Shown: piece by piece, positions 8,156-16,843 of the stretch
Position numbering within the stretch: the first letter of the stretch is position 1
Layout of the letters: each line of letters opens with the position of its first letter
The notes under the pieces: model-generated
What the model saw: only the letters and a program-made list of their open reading frames with translations
Told to the model about the DNA's origin: nothing
The model's database searches: none
Assembly: GCA_002722095.1 (NCBI GenBank)
Contig: PBKG01000006.1
Coordinates: 164,669 to 228,668, forward strand
DNA from: Rhodospirillaceae bacterium
GTDB lineage: Bacteria > Pseudomonadota > Alphaproteobacteria > UBA8366
DNA: 64,000 bases
Direction of reading: 5' to 3'
Program-made: the position numbers and the translations under genes

Positions 8156-9082
8156 TCACGCCGCTGCCGATGCGTCCCAGGGGGCCACGAGCGGCTGACC
8201 TTCGATCATCGTCCGGTGCATCACTCTCGGCCGGGTCGGGTCGACTTCCGTTCGGTAATGCATTGCCGAGCGGTTATCCCACAACACCAATTCACCCACT
8301 TTCCATTTGTGGGTCCACATGAACTCGTCCTTGGTCGCATGAGCCCAAAGTTCGGTCAGCAAGGCTTCGCTTTCTTCGTAAGGCATATCGACAAGGTGAT
8401 TGGAAAACCCGGTCCGGCGTCGGCCGAGATACATCACCGTCTTACCGGTGCCTGGATGGACACGGAGCAGAGGGTGTACAGGACCTTCTACATCTTCCGG
8501 TGATTCCGGCGTTTTTAAGGTCGGTCGTACAACGCCGGCGGAATTGCGGCTGATATCGTGCTTTTGATATTTGCCCCAGCAGGCTTCCTTCAAGTCCTTC
8601 GGCAATGTGTCGTAGGCGACATATTGATTGTTGAAGGACGTGTCACCACCACCATCTTGCTGTACGACGCGAGAATAAAGCGCTGTGCCCGCAGGCGGAG
8701 TTTCGGAATAGGAGTTGTCCGTATGCCAATCCACTTCGAGGCTGCCGAGCCCGGCATTTACTTTAGTCGGGTTGCCGTCATCATCGAGGTTGGAGATATA
8801 GGTGATACCGGGCACTTTCGATATGCGATGCCCACCCGGCTTATATCCCGCCTTCAAATAGAACTGCCGCGACGTGGAGCCCCGGGCGCCGCCGAACAGA
8901 TTGCCGAAGGCGAGAATTTGCTCGTCGGACAAATCCTGTTCCCGAAATAGCAACACCAGATGCTCATGCCAGGCCTCGACGAGCGCTTGCTTGACCTCGT
9001 CCGGCACCGGCTTGGAAAGGTCTACGCCTTTGATTTCCGCTCCAACCGCAGCTCCGGTCGGTATGACTTCTAGTTTCGAGAT
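8156..9082 (-). CDS. TauD/TfdA family dioxygenase, array A member 11, with apparent ATC start
   Basis: About 308 residues if translation begins at ATC 9082-9080, which is exactly where paralogues have ATG and lies 6 nt after a GAGGGA site; the conserved start strand then reads ISKLEVIPTGAAVGAE. No ATG, GTG or TTG occurs in frame between the upstream stop (9097) and this point; in-frame ATGs exist only at 9250 and 9292, deep inside the preceding gene. H120, D122 (DWHTDNSY) and H275 (AMHYRT) are intact, as are the 2OG arginines, so the protein core looks under selection. Either a rare non-AUG start, a sequence error, or translation by re-initiation. Confidence 0.85.
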   Translation of the reverse strand: MSKLEVIPTGAAVGAEIKGVDLSKPVPDEVKQALVEAWHEHLVLLFREQDLSDEQILAFGNLFGGARGSTSRQFYLKAGYKPGGHRISKVPGITYISNLDDDGNPTKVNAGLGSLEVDWHTDNSYSETPPAGTALYSRVVQQDGGGDTSFNNQYVAYDTLPKDLKEACWGKYQKHDISRNSAGVVRPTLKTPESPEDVEGPVHPLLRVHPGTGKTVMYLGRRRTGFSNHLVDMPYEESEALLTELWAHATKDEFMWTHKWKVGELVLWDNRSAMHYRTEVDPTRPRVMHRTMIEGQPLVAPWDASAAA

Positions 9083-9096
9083 TGTATGTCCCTCGG

Positions 9097-10044
9097 TTAT
9101 GCGGCGCGTTCGGTTTCGTCCCAGGCGGGTATCACCGCCTCGCCTTTGATTTGAGTACGGTACATCACACGCCGTTGTTCCAGATCGATCGCTTTTCGAT
9201 GATGCATCGCGACCCGATTGTCCCACAGGATCGCATCGCCGGGCTGCCATTCGTGAGTCCAAGCGAGATCCCAATCGGTCGCATGCTCCCAAAGCTGCCC
9301 CAACACCTCACGGCTCTCTTCATAATCCAGTCCGAGAATGTAGTTCGAGGGCCAGATTCGACGTCGGCCGAGATATAACGCGGGCCGCCGCGTCCTTGGA
9401 TGGAGACGTACCATTGGGTGATCAGGGCCTTCGACCTCTTCCGGCGTCGCCGGCAATTTGGCCGACGGCCGCAAAACACCGGCTGAATTGCGGCTAACAT
9501 CCTGTTTTTGGACCCGGCCCCAAATCTTGTCCTTCAACTCGTCCGTCAGCGTTTCCCAGGCATCGTATTGGTTGTTGAAAGATGTCTCGCCACCGCCTTT
9601 GACCGGCACCTCGACCGAATATAGGAAGCTGCCCGCGGGAGGCGTTGCGACATAGGAATTATCCGTATGCCAGTCCACTTCCATCGACCCGAGGCCGTTA
9701 TTCTTCAGCACCGGCTTGTCGTCGGGTCCGAGATTCGAGACCAACGTCACCGCATCGTGTTTAGCCATACTGTAATCGCCGGCCTTGGCACCGCCGGCCA
9801 TATGGAATTTGCGCCCGCCGCCGATTTGGCATCCGCCAAAAATGTCCGACGCATTGACCAGATCGCCTTGCTCCAGTTCCTGGTCCCGGAATACCAGCAC
9901 AATATGGTCGTCCCAGGCCTGGTTGAGAGCAGCTTTGGTCTCCTCCGGCACCGGCTTTGAAAGATCGACGCCTTTGATTTCCGCGCCGACTGCGTCGCCG
10001 GACGGAACAACTTCTAATGAACTTAGGTTGTTGATTCCGGACAT
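9097..10044 (-). CDS. TauD/TfdA family dioxygenase, array A member 10
   Basis: 315 residues from ATG 10044, preceded by TAGGAGGCGTAGA in which the TAG is the stop of the gene before; a longer frame to 10098 is Arg-rich read-through of that gene. H126, D128 and H281 are the metal ligands; RRVMYRTQI carries the arginines. The lid region is Gly/Cys-rich (GGCQIGGGRKFHMAGGAKAGD, about 70-90), unlike the REFYMKAG form of its neighbours, and the loop WGRVQKQDVSRNS replaces the common KHxRHD. Ends in an ERAA tail. Confidence 0.92.
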   Translation of the reverse strand: MSGINNLSSLEVVPSGDAVGAEIKGVDLSKPVPEETKAALNQAWDDHIVLVFRDQELEQGDLVNASDIFGGCQIGGGRKFHMAGGAKAGDYSMAKHDAVTLVSNLGPDDKPVLKNNGLGSMEVDWHTDNSYVATPPAGSFLYSVEVPVKGGGETSFNNQYDAWETLTDELKDKIWGRVQKQDVSRNSAGVLRPSAKLPATPEEVEGPDHPMVRLHPRTRRPALYLGRRRIWPSNYILGLDYEESREVLGQLWEHATDWDLAWTHEWQPGDAILWDNRVAMHHRKAIDLEQRRVMYRTQIKGEAVIPAWDETERAA

Positions 10045-10054
10045 TCTACGCCTC

Positions 10055-10993
10055 CTACTCCGCCGCCGCCGCTTCCCAGGCGGAAACGATCGGCTCACCT
10101 TTTATCAATGCGCGATGCATGACCCGGGCTTGGGTCGGATCAACCTTGGTACGGTGATGCATGACCGCACGATTGTCCCAGATCAACATGTCGCCGACCG
10201 ACCATTTATGGGTCCACGCAAGCTCAGGCTGGGTCGCATGTTTCCAAAGACGCCCCATAACCTCCTGGCTCTGCTCGTCATCGAGCTCAAGCACGTATGA
10301 AGCCGGCCATGGCCCCTGACGGCCAAGGTAGAGCGCGGTCTTGCCGGTCAACGGGTGAACGCGAGCCAGCGGATGGACCGGTCCTTCAATTTGGTCGCGG
10401 GTCGTCGCAGGATCGAAGCCGGGTCGAATGGTGCCGGACGTGCTGCGGCTGATATCGTGGCGTTGGTGCTTGCCCTGGATGATCTCTTTCAGGTCATCGG
10501 GCAATGTTTCGTAAGCGAGACACTGGTTAGCAAATGAGGTATCTCCGCCACCTTCCGTCGGCACCACATGGGCATTCAGAAGCGTTCCCGCCGGCGGCAC
10601 CTCGGTGTAGGAATTGTCCGTGTGCCAATTCAGCTCCAGGCTGCCGACACTGGAATTTTTGACGCATGGTTTGCCGTCGTCGTCGAGATTTGTAATGAGC
10701 GTGATACCTGCGTGCTTGCTGACCCTATCACTGCCGACCTCGAAGCCCGCCTTCATGTAAAACTCCCGGGATTTAGCCGCCTGGCTTCCACCGAAAACCT
10801 TTGTTACTTCGAGAAGTTCTTCATCGCTGTATTTCCGGCTACGACACAACAGCACCATATGGTCGAGCCAAGCTTGTCTAAGTGCATCCGCCACATCTTC
10901 GGGAATCGGCTGGCCGAAATCTACGCCTCTGATCTCGGCACCGACCGGTCGGCCGGTTGGAATGACTTCGAATTCTTCTAGCGTATTGGGCAT
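10055..10993 (-). CDS. TauD/TfdA family dioxygenase, array A member 9
   Basis: 312 residues from ATG 10993 behind AGGAAAGAATC; the frame extends to 10993+39 without a ribosome site. H124, D126 (NWHTDNSY) and H279 (VMHHRT). Conserved strand 3 here reads MVLLCRSRKYSD rather than LVLLFRDQ, so the RxQ pair usually seen is altered to RSRK. The product of the loop after the lid is KHQRHDISRSTSGTIRP. Tail EAAAAE. Gap to the next gene downstream is 10 nt. Confidence 0.92.
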   Translation of the reverse strand: MPNTLEEFEVIPTGRPVGAEIRGVDFGQPIPEDVADALRQAWLDHMVLLCRSRKYSDEELLEVTKVFGGSQAAKSREFYMKAGFEVGSDRVSKHAGITLITNLDDDGKPCVKNSSVGSLELNWHTDNSYTEVPPAGTLLNAHVVPTEGGGDTSFANQCLAYETLPDDLKEIIQGKHQRHDISRSTSGTIRPGFDPATTRDQIEGPVHPLARVHPLTGKTALYLGRQGPWPASYVLELDDEQSQEVMGRLWKHATQPELAWTHKWSVGDMLIWDNRAVMHHRTKVDPTQARVMHRALIKGEPIVSAWEAAAAE

Positions 10994-11010
10994 GATTCTT
11001 TCCTGTCGTC

Positions 11011-11955
11011 TTACGCCGCCGCTTGATCCCATGCGGAAATCACCCCGTCGCTTTTGACCAAGGTGCGGTGCATGAAGCGGGTTTCATTGGGATTGATGGG
11101 CGAGCGCTTGTGTAGCACCTGCTGATTGTCCCACATCAAAAGGTCGCCGACCTGCCAGTCATCGTGGGACCAAATGAATTTATCCTGTGTGATGTGCGCC
11201 CAAATGCGATCCTGTGCTTCCTCGCTTTCCTCATCCGACATCTCGACGATGTAGCAGGATGGAAAGTCATGGCGGCGGCTGAGATATAGCGCTCGTTCCC
11301 CGGTATCCGGGTGCAGGCGTACCAATGGATGGACGGGCCCATCCACATCTTCGCGGCAAGTCAATGTTTGGCCTTTAAAAACCGCACGCAAATTGCCGAC
11401 CGTGTTATGGCTGTTGTCGTGGCGCATATGCTTACCTTCGATCGCTTGCTTCAGATCGTCGGGCAAGGTTTCGTAGCCGTTTACGACATCGAGGAACGAC
11501 GTCTCACCGGATTTCTCCGACGGCAAAACTACCGCGTTCAGAATACTGCCCATGGGCGGATCGGGGCGGTAGGAATTATCCGAATGCCACGGTATTTCGA
11601 GGCTTCCCGATGCCGCGGTTTTGAGCGCCGGTTTCCCATCCTCATCGAGATTGGTGATATAGCTGATACCCGGGAAATCGGAGATACGCTGCGACGTTTT
11701 TTTGAATCCCGCCTTCATATACATCTTCCGGGCTGCGGTATCCTGAGCTCCACCCAATGCCTCGCCGAGCCCATATAGCGTCGGCTTGTCGATGTGCTGC
11801 CCGCGCAAGAGCAAGACCTTGTGCTCGATCCAGATTTCCCGCAGCCGGTCCGTAACTTCGTGCGACACATCCTTGGTGAAATCGAACCCACGCACTTCGG
11901 CGCCTAGCATGGCGCCGGTGGGAATAACTTCGATATCTTCGAGCCGATTCACCAT
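11011..11955 (-). CDS. TauD/TfdA family dioxygenase, array A member 8
   Basis: 314 residues, beginning MVNRLEDIEVIPTG like the next two upstream genes (11966, 12935), which form a subclade with it. H124, D126 (PWHSDNSY) and H282 (VLHKRS), arginines in TRFMHRTLV. Distinctive for the 11011/11966 pair: DNSH.TVG.LRAV and TCRE.VDGPVHP loops and YLSRRH.FPS..IVE instead of YLGRRR. WDNR is WDNQ here. Tail DQAAA. Confidence 0.92.
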   Translation of the reverse strand: MVNRLEDIEVIPTGAMLGAEVRGFDFTKDVSHEVTDRLREIWIEHKVLLLRGQHIDKPTLYGLGEALGGAQDTAARKMYMKAGFKKTSQRISDFPGISYITNLDEDGKPALKTAASGSLEIPWHSDNSYRPDPPMGSILNAVVLPSEKSGETSFLDVVNGYETLPDDLKQAIEGKHMRHDNSHNTVGNLRAVFKGQTLTCREDVDGPVHPLVRLHPDTGERALYLSRRHDFPSCYIVEMSDEESEEAQDRIWAHITQDKFIWSHDDWQVGDLLMWDNQQVLHKRSPINPNETRFMHRTLVKSDGVISAWDQAAA

Positions 11956-11965
11956 TGTGGTTGTC

Positions 11966-12916
11966 CTACTCGGCTGCTGCCGATGAATCCCACGCCGAAA
12001 TTACGCCCTCGCCCTTGACGAGCGTCCTTTGCATGAACCGCTTTTGGGTCGGATCGATCGCCGAGCGTTTGTGCAGAACTTGTTCATTATCCCACATGAC
12101 CAAATCCCCAGGCCGCCATTCGGTGTGAGTCCACGTGAAGTCCCCCAGGGCGACATGGGCCCAAATTCTATCTTGCAAATCTTCGCTCTTCTCATCATCG
12201 AGTTCGACGATATAAGCAGACGGAAACCCGTGCCGGCGGCTGAGATAGAGTGCCCGCGCGCCCGAATGCGGGATAACCCGCACCACCGGATGCACCGGAC
12301 CGTCCACCTCCTCGCGGCAAGTAGGTTCGACACCGTTATAGACCGCCCGCAATTGGCCCACCGTGCTGTGACTGTTGTCGTGGCACATATGTAGCCCTTC
12401 GATCTCCTGCTTAAGCTCGTCGGACATGCTTTCATATGCCGCGACCGCGTCGAGGAACGAAGTGTGCCCACCGCCATCCACCGGAACTTCCACCGCATTC
12501 AGCATGCTACCGCGCGGCGGATGCGCCATATAGGAGTTGTCTGTATGCCAGCCGATTTCGAGACTGCCCGAACCCTTGGTGCGCAGCACGGGCTTACCGT
12601 TCTCGTCGAGGTTGGAGATATAGCTAATGCCAGGGTAATCGGAGATGCGCGCGGTGCCCTCCTTCCAGCCGGCCTTCAAATTCATCGCGCGTGAGCCCGT
12701 CTCCTGCACGCCGCCTAGAGCTTCGGCGGCTTCATAGAGGTTTTTCTTTTCAAGAAACTGCTCACGCAACAGCAATACTTTATGTTCGCACCACAGTTCG
12801 TTGACCCGGTCGGCAACCTCTTGCGGCACCTCTTGGGCAAAGTCGACACCGCGGATTTCCGCGCCGAGCGATGCGCCCGTCGGGATGACTTCGATATCGT
12901 CGAGTTTATTGACCAT
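11966..12916 (-). CDS. TauD/TfdA family dioxygenase, array A member 7
   Basis: 316 residues from ATG 12916 behind GAGGAAAAA. H124, D126 (GWHTDNSY) and H282 (VLHKRS). Closest paralogue is the adjacent 11011 gene (shared N-terminus, DNSHSTVG.LRAV, TCREEVDGPVHP, YLSRRHGFPS). WDNR is WDNE here, so the residue after WDN varies within this subclade (Q, E, I). The PP of the HTD-following PPxG turn is kept (HPPRG). Tail SSAAAE. Confidence 0.92.
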   Translation of the reverse strand: MVNKLDDIEVIPTGASLGAEIRGVDFAQEVPQEVADRVNELWCEHKVLLLREQFLEKKNLYEAAEALGGVQETGSRAMNLKAGWKEGTARISDYPGISYISNLDENGKPVLRTKGSGSLEIGWHTDNSYMAHPPRGSMLNAVEVPVDGGGHTSFLDAVAAYESMSDELKQEIEGLHMCHDNSHSTVGQLRAVYNGVEPTCREEVDGPVHPVVRVIPHSGARALYLSRRHGFPSAYIVELDDEKSEDLQDRIWAHVALGDFTWTHTEWRPGDLVMWDNEQVLHKRSAIDPTQKRFMQRTLVKGEGVISAWDSSAAAE

Positions 12917-12934
12917 TTTTTCCTCGCTTGATCC

Positions 12935-13897
12935 TTATTCTGCGGCAGCAACGCCTTGGGTCGGTTTGGGGACGTCGAATGCGGAAATTACCGGGCCGCC
13001 GGTAACGCACGCTCGATGTAAATAGCGCTTCTGCTTCGGGTCCACTTCGTTCCTACGATGGAGGGTACAGATATTGTCCCAAATAACCAGATCGGTGGGC
13101 GTCCATGTGTCATGGACCCAAACATATTTCTCCTGGGTCGCGTGCGCCCAAAGGATATCCAGCAAATCGTCGCCTTCATCGGTCGGCATCTCGACGATAT
13201 AGCTCGATGGCCGCGCCCAACGGCGCCCAAGATAGAGGCAGCGTTTTTTGGTCACAGGATGGATACGCACCATCGGATGAATGGGGCCTTTGACTTCGTC
13301 GCGGGATTTCGGCAGTTCCAGGCCCATGCGCGCCCGACCCGCCGTGTTTCGGCTGATATCGTTCAGAATGTGCTTTCCTTCGATCGTTTCCTTCAATTCG
13401 TCGGAAAGTTCGTCGTAGGCCAAATACTGGTTGGCAAACATTGTATGCCCGCCCCCATCCACCGGGACGTGGACCGCATTCAGCATACTCGCCTTGGGCG
13501 GTTCCTCCATATAGGAGTTGTCCGTATGCCAGGCGATCGCGAGACTGCCGCTGCCTTCGGTATGTTTTTGCGGCTTGCCGTCCTTATTCAAATTCGAAAT
13601 CTGGCCGAGACCCTTAATGTCGGAGACCCGGTGCGAGCCCGGCTTCATACCCGCATCGAGATAGATTTGCCGCGAGCCCGGAACGTAGCGACCGCCGAGC
13701 TCATCGGCGACCTCCATGACCCGCTCCCGCTCGAGCGGTTGATCGCGAATGAGTACGACCAAATGCTCTGCCCAGATTTCATTGAAACGGGCCAGCACCT
13801 CATCGGAAAAATCTTCGGACCAGTCGAGACCTTTAATCTCCGCGCCAAGCGCATTACCTGTCGGGATGACTTCGATGTCTTCAAGTCGATTGACCAT
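12935..13897 (-). CDS. TauD/TfdA family dioxygenase, array A member 6
   Basis: 320 residues; ATG 13897 preceded by TAGGAGACTGAACTC, with the TAG being the stop of the upstream gene. H124, D126 (AWHTDNSY) and H280 (TLHRRN). Same MVNRLEDIEVIPTG start as the two downstream genes but a more divergent core: GLDWSEDF, KHILNDISRNTAG and a CLYLGRRWARPSSYIVEM strand close to the 15881/16844 genes, so it links the two subclades. The C-terminus is extended (VPKPTQGVAAAE) by about six residues. Confidence 0.92.
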   Translation of the reverse strand: MVNRLEDIEVIPTGNALGAEIKGLDWSEDFSDEVLARFNEIWAEHLVVLIRDQPLERERVMEVADELGGRYVPGSRQIYLDAGMKPGSHRVSDIKGLGQISNLNKDGKPQKHTEGSGSLAIAWHTDNSYMEEPPKASMLNAVHVPVDGGGHTMFANQYLAYDELSDELKETIEGKHILNDISRNTAGRARMGLELPKSRDEVKGPIHPMVRIHPVTKKRCLYLGRRWARPSSYIVEMPTDEGDDLLDILWAHATQEKYVWVHDTWTPTDLVIWDNICTLHRRNEVDPKQKRYLHRACVTGGPVISAFDVPKPTQGVAAAE

Positions 13898-13909
13898 GAG
13901 TTCAGTCTC

Positions 13910-14863
13910 CTATGCGGCTTTAGGGTTGGATTGCGGCCTGTCCCAGGCGGAAATAACCGGATCGCCTTTTATCAAAGTGCGATGCATCACCCGGGGAGCG
14001 CCCGGATTAACCGCGGTACGCCGATGCATCACTGCGCGATTGTCCCACATCAAAAGATCGTGGGGTTGCCAGCTATGGGCCCAGACATATTTGTCCTGCG
14101 TCGCATGAGCCCAGAGCCGGTCCATCAATTTCTCGCCCTCATTGTTGGGCATTTCAACCAAATGGATCGACGGCCAATTTGAACGAAGGCTGAGAAACAA
14201 AGTGCGCTTGCCCGTCGGCGGATGAATGCGTACCGCCGGATGGAGCGCGCCGGAAATGTCGTCGAGAGATTGGGGCATAACGCGATCCGGGTGCAGCGTT
14301 TCGGCCGAGGTACGCGAGCCATCATGGCGCAAATGCTTGCCTTCGATCGCCTCTTTCAAACCCTCGGGCAACTCTTCGTACGCCAAAATCTCATTGCAAA
14401 ATAATGTCCGGCCGGTGTCGTCTTCCGGAACTTGGCCGGCCCAGAGGATAGTGCCCGTGGGCGGAACGTCGCGATAAGTGTTATCGCAATGCCAACGTAG
14501 CTCGGCGCTACCGGTACTGATGTTCTTTGCCGACGGTTTCCCCTCATCGTCGAGATTGGTGACGTAATTGATGCGTTCGTCCCGAGGCGTCCCTTTGGAG
14601 TATTCCTGCAGCCCAAGCGCGCGGCGGCGCATGCGAGCTCCTGCTGGCTGGTGCCCACCGAAATGGTTAGCCAGTTGGACGATTAACGAGTCGGTCATTT
14701 TCTGACCGCGAAACAACAGCACCAAATGCTCTCCCCACACGTCTGTCAATTTCTCGACCACGTCATCGGGCAAGGGCTGTGCGAGATCCACACCGCGGAC
14801 TTCGGCACCGAGCGCTGCACCGGACGGAACAACTTCAAGCCTATCTAACGCATTTACGCCCAT
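13910..14863 (-). CDS. TauD/TfdA family dioxygenase, array A member 5
   Basis: 317 residues from ATG 14863, 6 nt after the preceding stop. H125-C-D127 (RWHCDNTY) and H280 (VMHRRT). It begins the basic-lid subclade of four genes: residues about 74-92 read GARMRRRALGLQEYSKG, where other array members have REFYMKAG. FLSLRS.WPS.HLVEM pairs it with the 14870 gene. The Cys between the two Fe ligands is also seen in the 26142 dioxygenase. Tail NPKAA. Confidence 0.92.
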   Translation of the reverse strand: MGVNALDRLEVVPSGAALGAEVRGVDLAQPLPDDVVEKLTDVWGEHLVLLFRGQKMTDSLIVQLANHFGGHQPAGARMRRRALGLQEYSKGTPRDERINYVTNLDDEGKPSAKNISTGSAELRWHCDNTYRDVPPTGTILWAGQVPEDDTGRTLFCNEILAYEELPEGLKEAIEGKHLRHDGSRTSAETLHPDRVMPQSLDDISGALHPAVRIHPPTGKRTLFLSLRSNWPSIHLVEMPNNEGEKLMDRLWAHATQDKYVWAHSWQPHDLLMWDNRAVMHRRTAVNPGAPRVMHRTLIKGDPVISAWDRPQSNPKAA

Positions 14864-14869
14864 CGCCGC

Positions 14870-15841
14870 CTACTCCGCCGCCGCATCGCTTGCGGATTCA
14901 ATGATCCAAGGCGAGATCACCGGCTCGCCTTTGATCAAGGTGCGGTGCATGACCCGAGGTTGGGCCGGATTGATCGCTGTTCGCCGATGCATCACGGCAC
15001 GATTGTCCCAAACCAGCATGTCGTTCGGGCGCCATTTGTGCGACCAGACGAATTTATCTCGGGTCGCATGCGCCCAGAGCCGGTCCATGATCTCCTCGCC
15101 TTCCTCGCTCGGCAGCTCAACGAAATGAACCGATGGTGCGCTCGAACGCAGGCTCAAATAAAGCGCGCGCTCGCCGGTCGACGGATGAATGCGCACACAG
15201 GGATGAATCGCTCCTTCCACGTCATCGTAGCTTGCCGGCACCGGCTTATCGGGATGCGTAAATCCGGCGGAGGTGCGCGAGACGTCATGGCGAAAATGCT
15301 TGCCTTCGATAAAGTCCCGTAAGTCTTCGGGTAACTCCGCATAGGCCCGGATCATGTCGCAAAATTGGGTTTGACCGGACTCATCGTCGGGCACTTGTTC
15401 AGCCCAAAGGAGCGTCCCACCCGGGGGAACTTCGGTATAGGCGTTGTCGGAGTGCCAGCGAAGCTCTGTCGTGCCCGAGCCCAACGCACGGGTTTTGGGG
15501 TCCGGCAAGGCGAGGTTGCCGTTTTCGTCAAGGTTACTGACATACATGATACGCGGGTCGCGCACCGCACCTTTGAACGTTTCCTTGACGCCCTCTGCCA
15601 GCCGGCGCTTGCGGGCGCCGCTCGCTTGATAGCCACCGAAGATTTCGGCCGCCTCGACGATAAGTTCGTCGGTCATTTTTTGATCGCGAAACAGAAGAAC
15701 CCGATGCGCGGCCCAGCTATCCATTAATTTCGCTTTGAGATCGGTCGGCACCGGGGCCGACATATCCACGCCTCGAACTTCAGCGCCGAGGGCCTTGCTC
15801 GTTGGGATAATTTCTAAGTTGTCGACCGAATTCGCGCTCAT
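14870..15841 (-). CDS. TauD/TfdA family dioxygenase, array A member 4
   Basis: 323 residues. H130, D132 (RWHSDNAY) and H285 (VMHRRT). Basic lid GARKRRLAEGVKETFKG; a unique six-residue insertion before the HxD motif (ALPDPKTRALGSG) shifts the ligands by five positions relative to its sisters. YLSLRSSAPSVHFVEL strand. C-terminus extended (WIIESASDAAAE). It lies 39 nt after the stop of the upstream gene, the widest gap inside the operon, which may allow some independent regulation. Confidence 0.92.
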   Translation of the reverse strand: MSANSVDNLEIIPTSKALGAEVRGVDMSAPVPTDLKAKLMDSWAAHRVLLFRDQKMTDELIVEAAEIFGGYQASGARKRRLAEGVKETFKGAVRDPRIMYVSNLDENGNLALPDPKTRALGSGTTELRWHSDNAYTEVPPGGTLLWAEQVPDDESGQTQFCDMIRAYAELPEDLRDFIEGKHFRHDVSRTSAGFTHPDKPVPASYDDVEGAIHPCVRIHPSTGERALYLSLRSSAPSVHFVELPSEEGEEIMDRLWAHATRDKFVWSHKWRPNDMLVWDNRAVMHRRTAINPAQPRVMHRTLIKGEPVISPWIIESASDAAAE

Positions 15842-15880
15842 TTCATGCCCTCTCCCTCAAGGGCCAATTCGCTTTTGGGT

Positions 15881-16825
15881 CTATTCAGCGGCGGCGTTAT
15901 TCTCCCATGCGGAAATTACCGGATCGCCTTTGATCAAAGTGCGGTGCAATACGCGTTTTTGAGTCGGGTTCACTGCGGTGCGCCGATGCATCACCGCGCG
16001 ATTGTCCCATTGCAAAATGTCTTTGGTGCGCCAGCTATGGGACCAGACATATTTTTCTTGGGTCGCATGGGCCCAAAGTTGGTCCATCAGTTCCTCGCCA
16101 TCATCACCCGGCATCTCGACGATATAGGTGGACGGATAATTCCAACGCCGCCCCAGGAACAACACACGCTTGCCCGTCAACGGGTGGATACGCACGATCG
16201 GATGCACCGGCCCGTCGATCTCCTCTTGGCTCTCCGGCATGGTTCGGTGCGGGTGGACAAGGTTCGCAGTGGTCCGTGAGCCGTCATGCATCATATGCTT
16301 GCCTTCGATGACTTCCTTCATATCGTCCGGCATATCTTCGTAGGCAAGAACCTGATTGCAGAACATGGTATTGCCGCTGTCATCGTCGGGAATGATTTCG
16401 GCCCACAACAGCGTTCCGGTCGGCGGCACCTCCACATACGTATTATCCGAGTGCCAGCGAATTTCGTGGCTGCCGATACCGCGGTTATGCTGGGTCGGCT
16501 TGCCGTCATCGTCGAGGTTGGATACGTAGTTGATCCGCATGTCGGTGGGGCTACCCTTGCCCGCGTCCTTCATGCCGATCTCGCGGCGTTGCTGGCGCGC
16601 GCCGGCAGCCTGATGACCGCCGAAATAGCCTGAGTATTTGATGATATCCTCATCGGTCAAATCCTGGTCTCGGTACAGCAGAACCAAATGTTCGCCCCAG
16701 GCCTCGGTAACCTTTTCGATCACGTCGTCGGGCATGTCTTGGCTCAGATCGAGCCCGCGCACCTCGGCGCCTAGCGCCTCACCGGTCGGAATGATTTCAA
16801 TATTTTCGACAGAATTCACGGTCAT
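15881..16825 (-). CDS. TauD/TfdA family dioxygenase, array A member 3
   Basis: 314 residues. H125, D127 (RWHSDNTY) and H280 (VMHRRT). Basic lid GARQQRREIGMKDAGKG. Strongly paired with the 16844 gene: KHMMHDGSR, PVHPIVRIHPLTGKR-type loop and RRWNYPSTYIVEM. TAGGAGACATTA precedes the ATG at 16825; the upstream gene's TAA is further back, so here the TAG of the ribosome site is not the stop. Tail NNAAAE. Confidence 0.92.
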   Translation of the reverse strand: MTVNSVENIEIIPTGEALGAEVRGLDLSQDMPDDVIEKVTEAWGEHLVLLYRDQDLTDEDIIKYSGYFGGHQAAGARQQRREIGMKDAGKGSPTDMRINYVSNLDDDGKPTQHNRGIGSHEIRWHSDNTYVEVPPTGTLLWAEIIPDDDSGNTMFCNQVLAYEDMPDDMKEVIEGKHMMHDGSRTTANLVHPHRTMPESQEEIDGPVHPIVRIHPLTGKRVLFLGRRWNYPSTYIVEMPGDDGEELMDQLWAHATQEKYVWSHSWRTKDILQWDNRAVMHRRTAVNPTQKRVLHRTLIKGDPVISAWENNAAAE

Positions 16826-16843
16826 TAATGTCTCCTATTCCGC

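Noticed and set aside
9083..9292. 70-codon N-terminal extension of the dioxygenase at 8156
   Set aside because: It overlaps the upstream dioxygenase in another frame and its translation (Arg/Gly/Asp-rich) does not resemble any paralogue.
13058..14182. 374-codon + strand open frame
   Set aside because: Antisense to two intact dioxygenases and crosses their junction; long antisense frames are common here because of GC-rich codon use.
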